This document shows, piece after piece, positions 1 to 11,587 of a DNA stretch of 64,000 bases. The stretch's first letter is position 1, and each line of letters opens with the position of its first letter. The notes beneath the pieces were generated by a model, which was given only the letters and a program-made list of their open reading frames with translations, did no database searches and had not been told where the DNA came from. The stretch is from positions 15,210,130-15,274,129 of the forward strand of contig NC_084475.1 of NCBI RefSeq assembly GCF_027409185.1, read 5' to 3'. The position numbers were made by a program, and so were the translations under genes. Source of the stretch: Cynocephalus volans. Its lineage: Eukaryota > Chordata > Mammalia > Dermoptera > Cynocephalidae.

Positions 1-648
1 CAGGGCAGGGGCCGCGTGTCCTCTGCGTGGTGACCAGCATGGCTTCATGCCATCACCTTACTCCCCCAGTTTAAATTTTAGAGAGAAAAAAGTAAGAAAA
101 ATTAATTCTACCAGAAAATTAATTCTATAAAATTGAAAATTGAAAATTAATTCTACAAGACCTGGGCAAACTAAGGTAAGACGCAGGATGAAATGAAGGC
201 TGTCGTCAGTGAGCCTCTGCATTTGTGACTGTTTTGATCCACAAGCTTTGCCAGCATTCTTGTCACAGTGGCTTGGCAGCCTTATTTCTGCCCCAGCTTA
301 CATTCCCTTAGTAGAGCCAGATCGCTGTGTGGGCTGTCCTTCCACTTTCTGAGATGCCCAGGGCTGGGCTGGCCTCCCAGGAGAGCAGGGTGCTTAGGGG
401 TGAGAGGGAAGGGGTCTAGGGTCTGAGAAAGGGGCTGCTGTGATCAAAATCTTGAGGATGGCAGAGCAGAGGGGGAGGACGCCCAAAGTGGGATCTGGCT
501 GATGGGGGAGTGATGTGGAGTGAAGGACGGGGGCTCAGGGCTGGGGTGATGCAGAGTGGAGGGGCCTTGAGGGGACCCGCAACCTTGAAGGGCTCCCACG
601 CTCCAGGCCCATCTGGTGAGGACCCAGGACGGGGCTTGTGTTTTCCAG
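1..648 (+). other. CD300A intron 1, 3' part
   Basis: I see no coding exon here. The stretch ends in a pyrimidine-rich acceptor before the Ig-V exon. The signal-peptide exon would be upstream. Bases 85-165 hold an A/T-rich run with repeated 'attaattct' words. Confidence 0.6.
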
Positions 649-990
649 GTTGTTTTTCTCTGAGCGGCCCCAGCACCGTGAACGGCACTGTGGGGGGATC
701 CCTGAGCGTGCAGTGTCGGTATGAGGAGGAATACAGGACAAACAACAAATACTGGTGCAGAGAACCGATTATTTTATTATGTGACAAGATCGCGGAGACC
801 AAAAAGTCAGAGAGAAAAGCAAGGGGCAGCCGAGTGTCCATCAGGGACCATCCTGAAAACTTCAGCTTCACAGTGACCATGAAGAACCTCATGGTGGAGG
901 ACACAGGCACGTACTGGTGTGGGATCGATACACCATGGCACAGTATGAAGAGAGATCCCATCTTGCAGGTTGAGGTGTCCGTGTTCCCAG
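649..990 (+). CDS. CD300A: CD300A exon 2: Ig V-type domain
   Basis: This 342-nt exon follows a ttttccag acceptor and ends before gtgagt. It enters after the first base of a codon and also leaves after one base. It encodes a single Ig-V domain with the four CD300 cysteines: VQC (B strand), KYWC, ILLC and TYWC (F strand). These fit one canonical and one extra disulfide. The [10 protein letters not shown]-strand motif is intact. Two N-glycosylation sequons are visible, NGT near the start and NFS in the E strand. The exon is the lipid- and ligand-binding part of the receptor. Confidence 0.92.
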
Positions 991-3715
991 GTGAGTCCCT
1001 CTCGCACCAACACCTGGGCTGAGGCTCAGGTCAGAAGAGCTGGAGCGGGAAGAATCAGGTTTGAGACTTGTATGGTGTGTAGAACAGCTGACGTCTCTGC
1101 CCAGTCTTGAAGGACGGGGAAGTGCTGGTCAGGTGTCAGGTGACTGTCAGATTTGCAGTGTAGACAGACTTCTCTGGCAGCCTGCAGTGTTAGCTGGAGG
1201 GGGGACCACACTGGGCATGGAGAGGTAACTTGGGGGCTCGCAGGAGAGCCCTGGCCCTCCTCAGCAGATGGAATCAGAACTGCTGGGGGAGGTTCCTCTG
1301 TCCTGTCCTGACATGTTCACTTGGCCCAGGAAGATCCTGGGGAGACTTTGGCCCTGGGGTCCTCCACCCTGCCACCTTCCTGAGTGAGCATTTGGTGTGA
1401 AATCAAACCAAAAAGGCACTGGTGAGTGGCAGGAGTCAGAGAGAGATCTTCAGGTCTGATTTGTAGTTTTGCCACCAGTACCCACATCAATGACACCTAC
1501 AAGTATGAGTTTCCCTGTGGCCGAGACTTCGACAGTCACAACTGAAGTTCCAGCTGCGTTGTCCACTTCCCTGGCCACAGTGAGTGCCACCCACAATACA
1601 AACATCCAGGACGACTTCCAGCAGGGCCCAGACCCAAGGTAAGGCACCCTAGTCCCCGATCTGGGCCTTCTACTCAGGAGGGGCTCAGGATGGGGTCCTT
1701 CAGCCACGTGATCCAGTCGGTGGTAGGAACCACCCCCTGCTGGTGGGGGCCTCAGTTTCCCTTTGCCCAGGCGCAGGTTTGGAGCCTCAGTCCGTACATC
1801 CCAGCTTGGGTTGCTGAGGCCATGCTGCACCTGCCCTGGGCTCCAAGACAGGGCTCAGGGTAGGGAGAAGTTGCAGGGCGGATGGAGGAAAGTGACAGTT
1901 AATGACAGCTGGTGATATCCTAGCAGGCACGTGCTGAATGCTTCCCATGACTGCTCTTATCCGCACCTTTCCATGACACTCTGCTGCTGTCATCCTCGTC
2001 TTACAGATGAGTAAACTGAGGCTCAGAGAGCTTAAGTGATTTGCCCAGTCAGGTAATTACAAGAGGCAGGGCTGGGCTCCGGTTTATGTGACTCCAAAGT
2101 TTTGAGTTCCCGCTTCTCAGTCACCAAGCCCATGGAGAATCTGACACTTATACACTCTCTCTCCAGAAAAATGCATGCAGTCACAAACCATTTCTGGGTT
2201 TCACAGACTCCCCACTCTGACTCCAACTGGGGCACTGGAGTTAGCACAGATCCCATAGGTTGAAAGCTCCAACCTCTACAAGACTGCCCTCATTCAGATG
2301 CCAGCAGCACTTGGGGGATCCCCTGGTCACTGCCCTTCTGGCCGATTGGTGACACATTTGGGGATTCCCCTGACCCCCTTGGGTTCAATAATTCACTAGA
2401 CTCAAAACTCTGGAAAGCACTATTTAAGGGTATTTCAAAAAGTCCATGGAAAGATTCATATTATCTTTTAATTCTATCTTTCCATGAACTTTTTGAAGTA
2501 TCCTTGTATACAGTTTTATCATAAAAAATAAAGATTGGGACCAGCCAAATGAAGAAACATGGGGAGTGAGGTCTTGGAGTGCCCCAAACACAGCTTCCAT
2601 GCCCTCTCTGGGTAGAATCAGGAAGAATCTCCCTCCTGGGACGTCAATGTGTTTATCAACCAGGCAGCTCCTCCAAGCTTTGGTGTCCAGAGTTTTTATT
2701 GGGGTTTCATTACATAGGCAAGATTGATAGAATTATTGGCTGTGTGACAGATCTCAATCACCATTCCTTCCTTCCCTGGGCGCCCCACATCTCTAATTGC
2801 ATGGTGGTCTTTCTGGTGACCAGTACCCACCACGTCATCTCGTCTCTTAGCCAAACTCAGGTGTGATTCATGAGTAACAAAGACGCTCCTACTATTTGGA
2901 AAATTTTTCCCACTTGGGAAATTCTAAGGATTTAGAGCGTCCCTCCCAGGAACCAGGGACAAGGCCAGATTCTTTACTACACAATACTCCTGAAGTACTT
3001 CCACAGGCTTCCTGCCAACCAGAGTCATGACATTAACATCAAACAAGGCAAAATTCAGGTCCCAAACACACCATTTCCATAAGTTTACACTTAGATGCAT
3101 GCCTAAGTGGCAGGGGGTTTGTGGGGCCCGAAGCTTGTGCAATTTGGGGGTGGAGGAGGGACATCTTTAAGGAAAAGACTAGAAAATTATAAATGCAAAT
3201 TCAGGTATAAAAAAAGAAGGCTCATGCAAGTGAGGGGCCAAAGTTTAGCTGTGTCTGTGTCACAGTAGATCTGCTGCTGCTTGTCCAACTGTGAAATGGC
3301 AGAATCACAAGGTGACTTATTGCAACAATGTTTGTCATTGCAAAAGACTGGGGGGAATACCCATTCAGAGGGAGTAGTTAAAAAAATTATGTTCTGTTCA
3401 TGCAATGGAATACTATGCAGCTGTATAAAAGAACAAGGTACTTCTTTTTTGTTTGTGGGTGTTTTTTTGGCAGCTGACCGGTATGGGGATCCAAACCCTT
3501 GACCTTGGTGTTACAAGGCTGTGCTCTAACCAGCTGAGCTAACCGTGCAGCCCAAGGGACGTTATATAGTTCCATGGAAAGATCTCTAAGATGCATTAAG
3601 TAAAAGCAGAATAGTGTTCATACTATGTCTCCTGTGTGTGAAAAAAGAAGGGAAATCATGTATATTCATATCTGCTTGTATATGAATAAAGAACTTCTGG
3701 AAGGTTCTTAAGTAC

Positions 3716-3776
<61 letters not shown>

Positions 3777-6700
3777 GGAGACTTATACTATTTCTTTAAT
3801 TTGACCTTAACTATTTAAGAAGTTAGGGAAGGTGAGATGGCCTCGCCCCACCTCCACCTTCCCGTGTCCCCCCAGGCTCCCGCTGCTGCTCTTCTTGTTA
3901 GCACTTTTGCTGCTTCTGTTGGTGGGGACCTCGCTGCTGGCCTGGAGGATGTTTCAGAAACGGGGCAAAGGTGAGTTAGCTCCCCACGTCCCTCCTGCCA
4001 GCCCAGGTGGGCAGGCCCTGACACAGCCTCTCATCTTCCAGGCTCCATCTTTGTTCCTCAGAATGGGCATCTCGCACATACCCTCAGACCCACACATCCC
4101 GGGTGACCTCCCACAGGTTGTGGGAGAGGGCTCCCTAGAGGGAGGCCTTTCCCACTGCAGGGCCTGTGGGTGGTTGCCTGGGAAGCAGTGACCTTCTGTT
4201 TAAACCCCTTGCACAGCCTCCCACACCCTCAAGAGTCCAGGCCTCCACAGGATAGCCAAGGCCCTCCATGATCCGGCCCTGCCCACCTCTCTCGCACTGT
4301 TCTTGCACCCTGGAAGGCAACTTCTTGCAACTTCTTGTAACCTGGCAAGAGCCACAACCTCAGTCTCTCCTTGTGGGTTTGCTCTGGACACCTGGAAAGC
4401 CTCCCCTAACTTCTTTCCTTGGCCCATTCCTGGTAGACTCCAAGGACTGCCCTCAGACTTCCTTTCCTCTGGGACCTCTTCCTTGTCTCCAAAGAGTGGC
4501 TTGGGCCCCTCCTGGGTGCACCTCTGTACCTCTGCTGTCACAGCCCTTTTCAGACTAGATCGTCATCACCTACCTTCCTGCCTTCCTTCCCGCCAACCCC
4601 TGCGCTCGTTAAGGTCAGGGACCATGACTCGAGAAGGTCCGCAATCAGTATCTGTTGCATTATTTAGTATCTCCAGCCACAATGGGCACCAGGCATTCCA
4701 CAGTCCAGTCACCCTCCTCTGAGCTCAGATTAAAAGAGAGAACACGAACAGTGCACCCAGCACTGTGTCTGGCACTCAGTAAGTAGGTACCTGACGAGCG
4801 AATTAAATATGTAACAGAAACAGAAGAACAATGGCGGTTCAGCCTTCTTGTTACTGGCTGAGGCCACCAGTCACCTCCAGGAGAGCAGATTTCTAAGACA
4901 GAGTGTGAGCTGCAAGTTTCCTCCTTGTTCTAAGCATTTGTGATTCCATGAGCAGAGGATTCTCAGGGGAATCTTTGCCCATGATTACCGAAGCCTTTTA
5001 AGGCTGCAATGAAGTTGGGGTGGAAGAGAGGGGGCCACTCCATTCCGTAGCTGCAGGACAAGCTGGTGCATGTGGCGGGGGTGGGGACAGCACCTCACAC
5101 TCTCTCCTCTAGCCCTTCCAGTGGGGCTCAGCCTCCCCCGGGGCACAGCCCAGGCCTTTGGGGGAAAAATCAGCCTCAGCATAACTGTGCATGACGCATG
5201 GAAAGAAAACCACTTCCTCTTTCCTATCTGCTTCATGTGTCATTTTCTGGTCCCTTCCTCCTAAACATCAGCTCCCATGTGGACACTGCTGCCACATGGG
5301 GATTTTCCCAGCCCGGGTCGCCTAAGTTCTGAGTCCCAGCGGTCCCTTTGGGTGCCCTTTCACCTAGAAAGTCTCTCGCTTGTCAAAGAGCCCCAACCCC
5401 CTTTAAAAAAGGGATGTAAGATTGTCGTAGAAAGTTTCAAAAATAAGTAAAAGCACAAAGAAGGAAATCCACTTCCCATAGTCAATGATGACTAAAAATC
5501 CCACTGCCCAGAGAAAACCAACTACTGACATCTGAGGTATGTCCTTCCAGTCTTTTTTCTACGCCTATTATGCATATATGACTTCTTAAAAATTTACTAC
5601 ATACCATGAATTCTCTTTTAAGCCTATATTTCTGCACTTAACATATTGTACCATTTCCCCTCCTATTAAATGCTTTAAAAATCACACACTGCATAGTTTA
5701 CCCATATATGGGTGGATTATATTCTGTTCGAACCAGTTCTTAGTGACAGGAGCGAGGCTCTCTGTCTGAACACCCTGAGTCTCTGTCCCCTGCTTTGCAA
5801 ATCTCCTGCTCCTTGCCCCTGAGCCTGACGCCTGCCCCGTCACACCCACTCACAGCTCTTCGCCCAGCCCACTGCCATCATTCATTCGTTCATCCATTCA
5901 TTCATTTATTCACTCACATGGCAAACCTGTCCTAAGCAGCTGCTGTGTGCCAGGCCTGTGCTGGGCCCTGGGAGCACCATGGCCACCAGGGCCGACTGGA
6001 TCTCGCTTTCCCCCAAATCTTCCTTCCCCGGCATTGAATGCCCAGCTCTTCCCCACCAGCCCTTTTCCTCCTTCCATCAGAATGCCTGTCCCAGATGAGG
6101 AGAGGAAGGGTGGCCCGGAGCTTGCACACAGCATTCAGCAACAGAACGCGTTCACACTGCAGAGCACCGGGTCACCTGTGCTGTCGGCTCAGCAAGCACG
6201 GGGCCATGTGTGGACTTGTGTCTCCCCACTGTGGCTTCTCTCTTTGACTCTGGAGGCTCCCTGAGGGGTGGGCAGTGTCTCTCTCTGCGGCATTCAGTGC
6301 CATGGGCATCTGGCTATGTGTGCCTTAGCCACTGCCACCTGCTACTGGATCCTGGGTTGAAAGAATCAGGGCTGTACAGAGCTGTGCTCAGAGGTAGGAT
6401 GCCTGCCGAGCATCGCTGCAGGCGCTGGAAGCCAAAAGCTGACACCAGAGGTGGTGTCAGCCTGAGCTTGGATCCTACAGAGCTGACAGGCCTTCCTGGA
6501 GGCTTCTGGGGCCGCAGCTGGGTGGGCCGTCCTGAGGGACAGACCCCAGGCACAGGAGGTCAGAACAGATGCCCCTGGCGACTTATGGTTTGAGGCAGTC
6601 CTGGGACTCTGCAAGGACAGGTCCTTTTAGTGGGCATCCCCCCCTCCTGTCTTCTCCCACCTGGGAACATTTTTGTGAGTGACAGTTTTGAGAACTAGCT

Positions 6701-8097
6701 TCGTTTGACCTGCTCTTCCAGCCAGGACCTTTCCATTGGTTCGTGTCTTCACTCATTTATTCATTCATTTGTTCACTCATTCACTAATTCACTCACTCAA
6801 CAAACCCTGGAATTCCTGCCAAGCTTCAGACCTGGGGGGATAGGTCCCCAGGGCCAAAATCTCTAAAGAAAGGCCTTTTCCCAGATGGATTATAGGGATC
6901 CCCATCCCTGTGCCTGTTCTGGGACTCAGCCTCCTTAATCTCTTCTTGTCTCTAGCTGGGAAGCATTCAGAGCCCTCCCAGAGCCCCAGGCAGGTAAGGA
7001 AAGACTCCCGCAGGAGATGTACCAGGGTGTCTGGATAAGGGGCGCAGAGGATGTTGGGGGGTTGGACAGTGCCATTGGCCAGTGGACCTGCTGGGTGGAT
7101 CATGGATGGATGGAGGGGGTGCTCGCCAGAGCAGGGAGAACGATACCTGGGAGATCTGGTCACTGGGTCTTTCCCTGAGTTTCAGACAGTCTGTCCCCTC
7201 CCCCCAGGGGAAGTGGAATGAAGGAAGGTCCTCCCAGCTGGAATGACCTGGGGGGCATTCAAATACTGCCCAGAGCTGGGGATGGTGAAGACAGGGAGGG
7301 AAAGTTGCTCCCAGAGCACGGAGGGACGGGGGGTGCACACAGAGAAGCAGGCCCAGAGGCCATAGGGGCTCCGTCCGTGACACCCGGCAAGCCCCCCCCC
7401 CCACCTGCCCACCCCAGGCTGCCGAGCAGAGTGAGCCCCACTATGCGAACCTGGAGCTGCAGACATGTCCCCTGTGGAAAGAGCCAGTGCCACCAAGGCA
7501 GGCAGAGATGGAGTACAGCACAGTGGTAAGTGTGAGAGCCCTGGCCAGCCCAGGCCCTGCCTAAGGGGCCAGGTGTCCTCTGCAGACACCTGACTGCTCA
7601 GTGAGGGACCCTTGCTGCATTGTTGCCAGCACATTCCATCAAAGGGAGCACAGAGGTGTCTGGGGGAGCCCGATCAGCTCTGTAGTGCTCTGGTGGCCTC
7701 AGTTTCTTCCTTGTAAAAGGGACCAGGTGGGATCAGCCCTGTGGATCCCAGGGACCCTCCTGCCTCTGATACCCGGGGACTTTGTGCTGTGCCTTGGCCA
7801 GGTGGGGTGGAGCAGGTGGGTGGACAGGATCGTGGAGCCCAGTCCGTACGAGAGAAAGCAGCCAGGAGAGTGGGGAGGCTGGGGACAGGGCAGCCTCCCC
7901 ATGGCTCCCTTGGGTGTCCTCCTTCCCCCACCTGTCCCTGAGCCTCAGGTCTCTCTCTGCAGGCAGCCCCCAGGGAAGATCTTCACTATTCCTCGGTGGT
8001 ATTTGACGTCCAGAGTCGGGATTCTAATGCCAGCAGGAGTCCCTCCCAGAGACCCCGGGAGGAGGAACCAGAGTACAGCGTCATAAAGAAGACATAG
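649..8097 (+). CDS. CD300A: CD300A inhibitory receptor, exons 2-7 (5' partial)
   Basis: Six exons join in one open frame: 649-990, 1479-1638, 3876-3970, 6956-6993, 7418-7525 and 7963-8097. All junctions are AG/GT and all phases agree. The product has an Ig-V domain, a Ser/Thr-rich stalk, one transmembrane helix and a tail with four Tyr motifs. This is the layout of CD300A (CMRF35H), a plasma-membrane receptor of myeloid, NK and mast cells. It binds phosphatidylserine and phosphatidylethanolamine and recruits SHP-1/SHP-2 through ITIMs. The tail ([25 protein letters not shown] before the end KKT) aligns with human CD300A motif by motif, which separates it from short-tailed CD300C/D/LB. The transmembrane segment has no acidic or basic residue, as expected for a receptor that does not pair with DAP12. 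The signal-peptide exon is upstream of the window, so the coding region is 5' incomplete. No frameshift or stop is seen. Confidence 0.93.
1479..1638 (+). CDS. CD300A: CD300A exon 3: extracellular stalk
   Basis: This 160-nt exon follows gccaccag and ends at AAG/gtaagg. It encodes a Thr/Ser/Pro-rich stalk of about 53 residues ([20 protein letters not shown]) ending in an acidic, Gln-rich part. Such a composition suggests mucin-type O-glycosylation. It joins the Ig-V exon in phase 1 and the transmembrane exon in phase 2. Length and composition match the human CD300A stalk, with low residue identity, as is usual for this part. Confidence 0.87.
1925..2095 (-). repeat. MIR SINE fragment in CD300A intron 3
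   Basis: The wording 'ttacagatgagtaaactgag' followed by 'gctcagagagcttaagtgat' is the hallmark core of MIR. It appears here in the complement of the usual direction. Old and diverged, with no target-site duplication visible. Confidence 0.75.
2413..2510. mobile_element. Mariner-like palindromic MITE, about 95 bp
   Basis: The two ends are near-perfect inverted repeats: 'tatttcaaaaagtccatgga' at the left and its complement ('tccatgaactttttgaagta') at the right. They flank a short AT-rich centre and begin after TA, the usual mariner target. A second copy, split by a SINE, lies at about 58.49-58.68 kb. Non-autonomous; no transposase seen. Confidence 0.65.
2690..3010 (-). mobile_element. Old ERV LTR-like fragment
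   Basis: The segment starting 'agagtttttattggggtttc' and ending near 'caggaaccagggacaaggcc' resembles remembered reverse-oriented mammalian LTRs, with an inverted poly-A signal at the left end. I cannot assign the family by eye. Confidence 0.4.
3180..3715 (+). mobile_element. L1 3'-region fragment carrying a SINE
   Basis: The words 'gaatactatgcagctgtata' and 'tatatgaataaagaacttct' are typical of old L1 3' regions on this strand. A tRNA-Ile SINE interrupts it at 3441-3553, so the L1 is older than that SINE. Confidence 0.55.
3441..3553 (-). mobile_element. tRNA-Ile-derived SINE (monomer)
   Basis: Read on the minus strand it starts ggctgcacggttagctcagc and continues with a box-B-like gttcaa/ggatcc part, ending in an A-rich tail (T-rich on +). 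The body matches the D, anticodon and T arms of tRNA-Ile. Confidence 0.75.
3719..3772. repeat. (TG)n microsatellite
   Basis: This is an uninterrupted TG dinucleotide run of about 26 units in CD300A intron 3. It directly follows the L1 fragment. Confidence 0.95.
3876..3970 (+). CDS. CD300A: CD300A exon 4: transmembrane segment
   Basis: This 95-nt exon follows a C-rich acceptor (gtccccccag) and ends AAAG/gtgagt. It encodes [19 protein letters not shown] followed by [13 protein letters not shown]. The helix is almost pure Leu/Ala/Val. It is followed by a Trp-Arg stop-transfer boundary and a basic juxtamembrane stretch. It is nearly identical to the human CD300A helix. Confidence 0.92.
4230..4800 (-). 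repeat. L2/MIR-type debris in CD300A intron 4
   Basis: The wording 'aaggccctccatgatccggc' and later 'cagcactgtgtctggcactc' matches old L2 and MIR-type sequence. Boundaries are fuzzy. No exon is supported in this part of the intron. Confidence 0.5.
5400..5745. mobile_element. Old L1 3'-UTR fragment
   Basis: It is AT-rich with 'ccactgcccagagaaaacca' and 'gtccttccagtctttttt', typical of L1ME-type 3' UTRs. Highly diverged. Confidence 0.5.
5878..5920. repeat. (TTCA)n-type short repeat
   Basis: Imperfect ATTC/TTCA tetranucleotides are followed by L2-like text ('ctgctgtgtgccaggcctgt'). Similar short tracts occur at 6745-6800 and 9982-10025. Confidence 0.7.
6956..6993 (+). CDS. CD300A: CD300A exon 5: short cytoplasmic linker
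   Basis: This 38-nt exon has a pyrimidine-rich acceptor (cttgtctctag) and donor CAG/gtaagg. It encodes [13 protein letters not shown], the counterpart of the short Gly-Asp-His-Ser linker of human CD300A. It brings the reading frame from phase 1 to phase 0. Without phase tracking it would be missed because of its length. Confidence 0.88.
7418..7525 (+). CDS. CD300A: CD300A exon 6: first two Tyr motifs
   Basis: This exon has 36 codons in phase 0 between accccag and GTG/gtaagt. It contains PHYANL and MEYSTV. The human counterparts are LHYANL and VEYSTV as I recall them. Here the residue two before the first Tyr is Pro instead of Leu, which departs from the ITIM rule (I/V/L/S at -2). The second motif has Met at -2. 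These motifs are the docking sites for SH2-domain phosphatases. Confidence 0.9.
7963..8097 (+). CDS. CD300A: CD300A exon 7: last two Tyr motifs and stop
   Basis: The exon follows ctctctctgcag and is open to a TAG at 8095-8097. It encodes 44 residues. LHYSSV is a canonical ITIM and is the best candidate for phosphatase recruitment. The final EYSVIKKT is the conserved C-terminal motif. Between them is a Ser/Arg-rich linker and the acidic REEEP stretch shared with human CD300A. Confidence 0.92.
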   Translation, partial: AAPREDLHYSSVVFDVQSRDSNASRSPSQRPREEEPEYSVIKKT

Positions 8098-8715
8098 GCC
8101 TTTGTCCCCAGCCTCGCCACCTGGAGGTCTCCTTGAGCCACAGGAAGCCCAAGGATGGCCCCCTTAGCCCTCACCCATGTCCCCCTCAGCCTGCTTCCTT
8201 TGGTGGTGACTGACCGACTGACAGCTGGGCCACCATGAGCAGGAACAAGGGTTCTGGGGGTCAGCAGGAGGCCCTCCCACCCCACCGGCCCTGGCTGTGG
8301 CATCTTCCCTCACTGTCCCTGCTTCATTCCGGTTCTGGGGTCCACGGGGGACGCAGCTCCTTCGTCCCCTGGGGCACCAGGAAAAGACGTGGCTCACATA
8401 GGATGGCGCTGGCAAGGAGCTTTGGAATTCACAGTCCCCCAGAAATGTCTGGGATCTCTGGGGACTGGGGAGAACTGGCAAGAAGAACCAAGAGATTACA
8501 AAGGAAGAGATCTGTGTCCATGTGCAGGGGGCACGGGGAGTAGAGGGCTCTAAATATCATAAACCTCCCCCCCAATCCCACAGACAAGGAAACCGAGGCC
8601 CGGACAGTGGAGAGGCTTGCCCACGGCTCCAGAACCTGTGGCAAGTTCCTCTGGACTCTTAGATAGGTTTACTTTTTAGTATAAGAGATCTAAATAAACT
8701 TCAGAATGTCTTATT
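8098..8715 (+). other. CD300A: CD300A 3' UTR with AATAAA signal
   Basis: After the stop there is about 600 nt without splice signals. It ends at an AATAAA hexamer at 8693-8698 in an A/T-rich setting. Cleavage is expected 10-30 nt later. The exact cleavage site is inferred. Confidence 0.7.
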
Positions 8716-9362
8716 AAGGGAGAAGAATTATTTAAATAATGCCTGCGACGTGTCTGCAGTTCTATGTGAAAAATCAAAGCTCCTGGCTTTGATTCCAGAT
8801 AAGCACAGAGAAGCGTTGAGGAGGTTCCAGGTTGGGGACATCCTGAGAAAGGTCACCAGTGGGTGGCGGAGGGTCAGCCACAGCCACTTCCCTCCACGAT
8901 GGAAAACACAGCAGAGTGATCTTGTCATGGAGATTTAAAATTTGAAGCAAACAGTTACCCAGGCTGTCCCGAGTCTGCGGTGGCCACCAATGGCTTAAAA
9001 ACCACATTTACCACCCTCTTGGCTGTGTGAAGTCTCAGTGAAATTCTTCTAGCTCAACGTTTTTGATCTTCTGTTTTTAGTAAATAACAGTTGAAAGCCA
9101 GAGATGTATGTCCCTTAAGTTGAGGGGTTTTGACCACTGACATTATAACCAAATTGTGCCTTTAGGGCAGTTTTCTCTGGGAAGTGGGCCCAGCACTTTC
9201 AGAAGATTCTTCAAGGAGGATGTGGCCTCCAAAGGGTGGAGACACTGCTCTGGTTGGTGTCGTTAGAACTGGAATCATTTGTGTGCATGTGTGTGCAGGT
9301 GTCATCCCGTACTTTTGCCCTTTTAAAACTTACATTCTGAGATGCAAAAGGGGAAATGCACA

Positions 9363-9484
9363 TGCATGTGGACACACACGCACACGCACGCACACACACA
9401 CGCACACACACGCACACGCACACACACGCACACGCACACATGCACGCACACACACACACACACATGCACACGCACACGCACACA
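9363..9484. repeat. (CA/CG)n microsatellite
   Basis: About 120 bp of CACA interspersed with CGCA and ATGCA steps. The long His/Thr or Val/Cys reading frames across it are artefacts of the repeat. Confidence 0.95.
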
Positions 9485-9981
9485 GAGCTGGGCCCATCTG
9501 TGTGTGGGGAGGGCTGGGAGGGGCTGGTCAGCCAGCCGAGCCCGTGGGTGCAGCTCACCGAACCCCGGATGCTCTCAGCTGTGCCTGGCGGGGCCTCGAC
9601 AAGGGTCCTTCCACCTGAAGGAGAGCGGTGGGCACTGTCCTCTCTGTTCATCTCAACCCCACACGAGCAGATGGGACTCTGTTCCCCTAAGGAGGAAGTG
9701 GGCAAGCTGTGCCCAAAATAACAGACAGAGGGTTGGGCCCCAGAGCAGTCAGGCAGAAATTCTGCGCACTCCGGGTGACCAAAACTGGGCTGTAAAGTAG
9801 CAGGGAGGGTGGAAGGCAAGGGGGGAGGGCTGACACCCCTGGGAAAACCCAGGCTCCCGACCACACAGCCCAACATGGCTTCTCCTATCCTAAAGCTGCA
9901 GCCCCATCGCCCTTCTTTTTTTTACTTCTCTGCCTCCCCCATCTCTCTGTCCTGCCTGGGGCAGACAGTCCAAGGGAACCA

Positions 9982-10025
9982 TCCATTCATTCATCCATCC
10001 ATTCATTCATTCATTCATTCACCCA
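9982..10025. repeat. (ATTC)n microsatellite
   Basis: A tandem cattcattcatt run with a few ATCC variants lies in the intergenic region downstream of CD300A. Confidence 0.85.
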
Positions 10026-10654
10026 TTCCCTGGGGCACAGGGACCCATGTGACACAGTCCCTTTCCCAGATGAACTCTCAAGCTCAGAGGGATGTGGACA
10101 TGGACCTTCTCTACTCATCTCCCAGCCTTCGGGGCTGTGGACAGGGGTGGGGACAGGGGACGCCTTCCAAGGCTGCCTGTCTTTCATTTACAGAAACGGG
10201 CAATGGGAGCCAGCCTGCTAAAGAGTGAGATCTGAGCCGAGGTAAAGAAAAGCTGAGCATTCCAAACTGAAGCTGAAGAGTGGCCATCAGGGCTTGACTG
10301 CCTTGTTGGTTAAAAGATAAGGCGACAGTCTCATTCCTTCTGTGCCCTGGGCTTGGAGTGAAGCTGGGAACGAAGAAAATGGAGCTGCCATTGCTCTGCC
10401 TCCCCACGTAAACTCACTTTCTCCATCAAGAGAGGGAAATCTGAGCTTAATTGTGAATTTAGACGGTGCCATCTCTGAGAGTGACTTGTTTGTCCTTGGG
10501 TGGGGCATGTGTGGGGTGGTGTGAATAGTCACAGGAAGTCTTCAGGGAGAGTACAGAGGGATGTCGTCAGCTCAAATAGCAGAGACCCCAAAAGGGATGG
10601 GATCTGGAGTGTCCAAACCCACCTGGGCTGCCCCCTGCCAAGGGTCTCCCTGGT

Positions 10655-11140
10655 GCTGTTGCAGTGGACAGAAAAATGGTCCCCAAAGATGTCCACATCT
10701 TAATCCCCAGAACCTGTGAATACATTATTATAAGGTACAAGGTACTTGACAGATATGATTAAATTATGAATGCTGGGAGGTGGGACTATCCAGGCAGGCC
10801 CAGTGAAATCACAAGGGTCTTTATAAGAGAGTGGCAAGAGGGTCAGAGTCAGATACGTGATGACCAAAGTTGGGGTGCGAGGAGAGACAGATGTGACGAT
10901 CTACACTGCTGGCTTTGAAGGTGGAGGGAGGGTCTATGAATCAAGGAACACAGGCAGCCTGTAGAAGCTGGAAAATGCAAGGAAACAGATCCTCCCTTAA
11001 AGTTTCCAGAAGGAACACAGCCCTGCCAATGCCTTGATTTAAGAATTTTGATCTCCAGAACTGTCAGATCAAAAATCTGTGTTGTTTTAAGCCATAATTG
11101 TGTGGTAACTTCTTACAGAAGCCAGAGAGAACTAGTGCAG
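10655..11140 (+). mobile_element. MaLR/MLT1-type LTR
   Basis: Characteristic words occur in the order expected on the + strand: 'atgtccacatcttaatcccc', 'tgaaatcacaagggtcttta', 'tagaagctggaaaatgcaag', 'ctccagaactgtcagatc' and 'gttttaagccataattgtgt'. Length near 480 bp fits an MLT1-like LTR. No internal region follows, so it looks like a solo LTR. Confidence 0.7.
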
Positions 11141-11587
11141 CTAAGGTGGCTTGAACAGCTCAGCCACTGGCCGACGTGCCCTGCTCGAGACTGCGTTCCA
11201 TAGACGGTGCTGGCGGCAAACCCGCAGGCACAGGGGTGGGGTGGAATCGTCACAGGGAGGGTTGGCGGGTGGGTGTGGGCTTCTGTGGTGAGAAGACAAC
11301 CTCCAGATGGTAACAAGTCCCATTGTCTGGGTGTGCCCCTGAGGAGGCCCTGCAAGGATTCTATCTCTGGCCTTCCCACGTACTCTGGTGACAATCATAG
11401 GAAAGATCCATTTTAATAGGATTCTCCAATGTTCTAATTCCATCTGGTGGTCCCCAACTCTTCAGTCAAGTCTGTTACACATGCGCAGCCTCGGGTTGGT
11501 GTGGTCATGGGAAGTAAGAGGCAGGAAGTGGCGGAAGTGTGGCCGTGTCCACATCATCCCATGGTCCCTGAGGCCACCTGGGAAGCA

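Noticed and set aside
510..648. Upstream extension of the Ig-V frame with an ATG at 510
   Set aside because: The in-frame stretch before 649 is intron 1. A clear acceptor at 641-648 and the phase shared with the CD300 signal-peptide exon show that the exon begins at 649.
9184..9876. His/Thr-rich and Cys/Val-rich frames on both strands
   Set aside because: They read through the CA/CG microsatellite; the regions outside it have no support.
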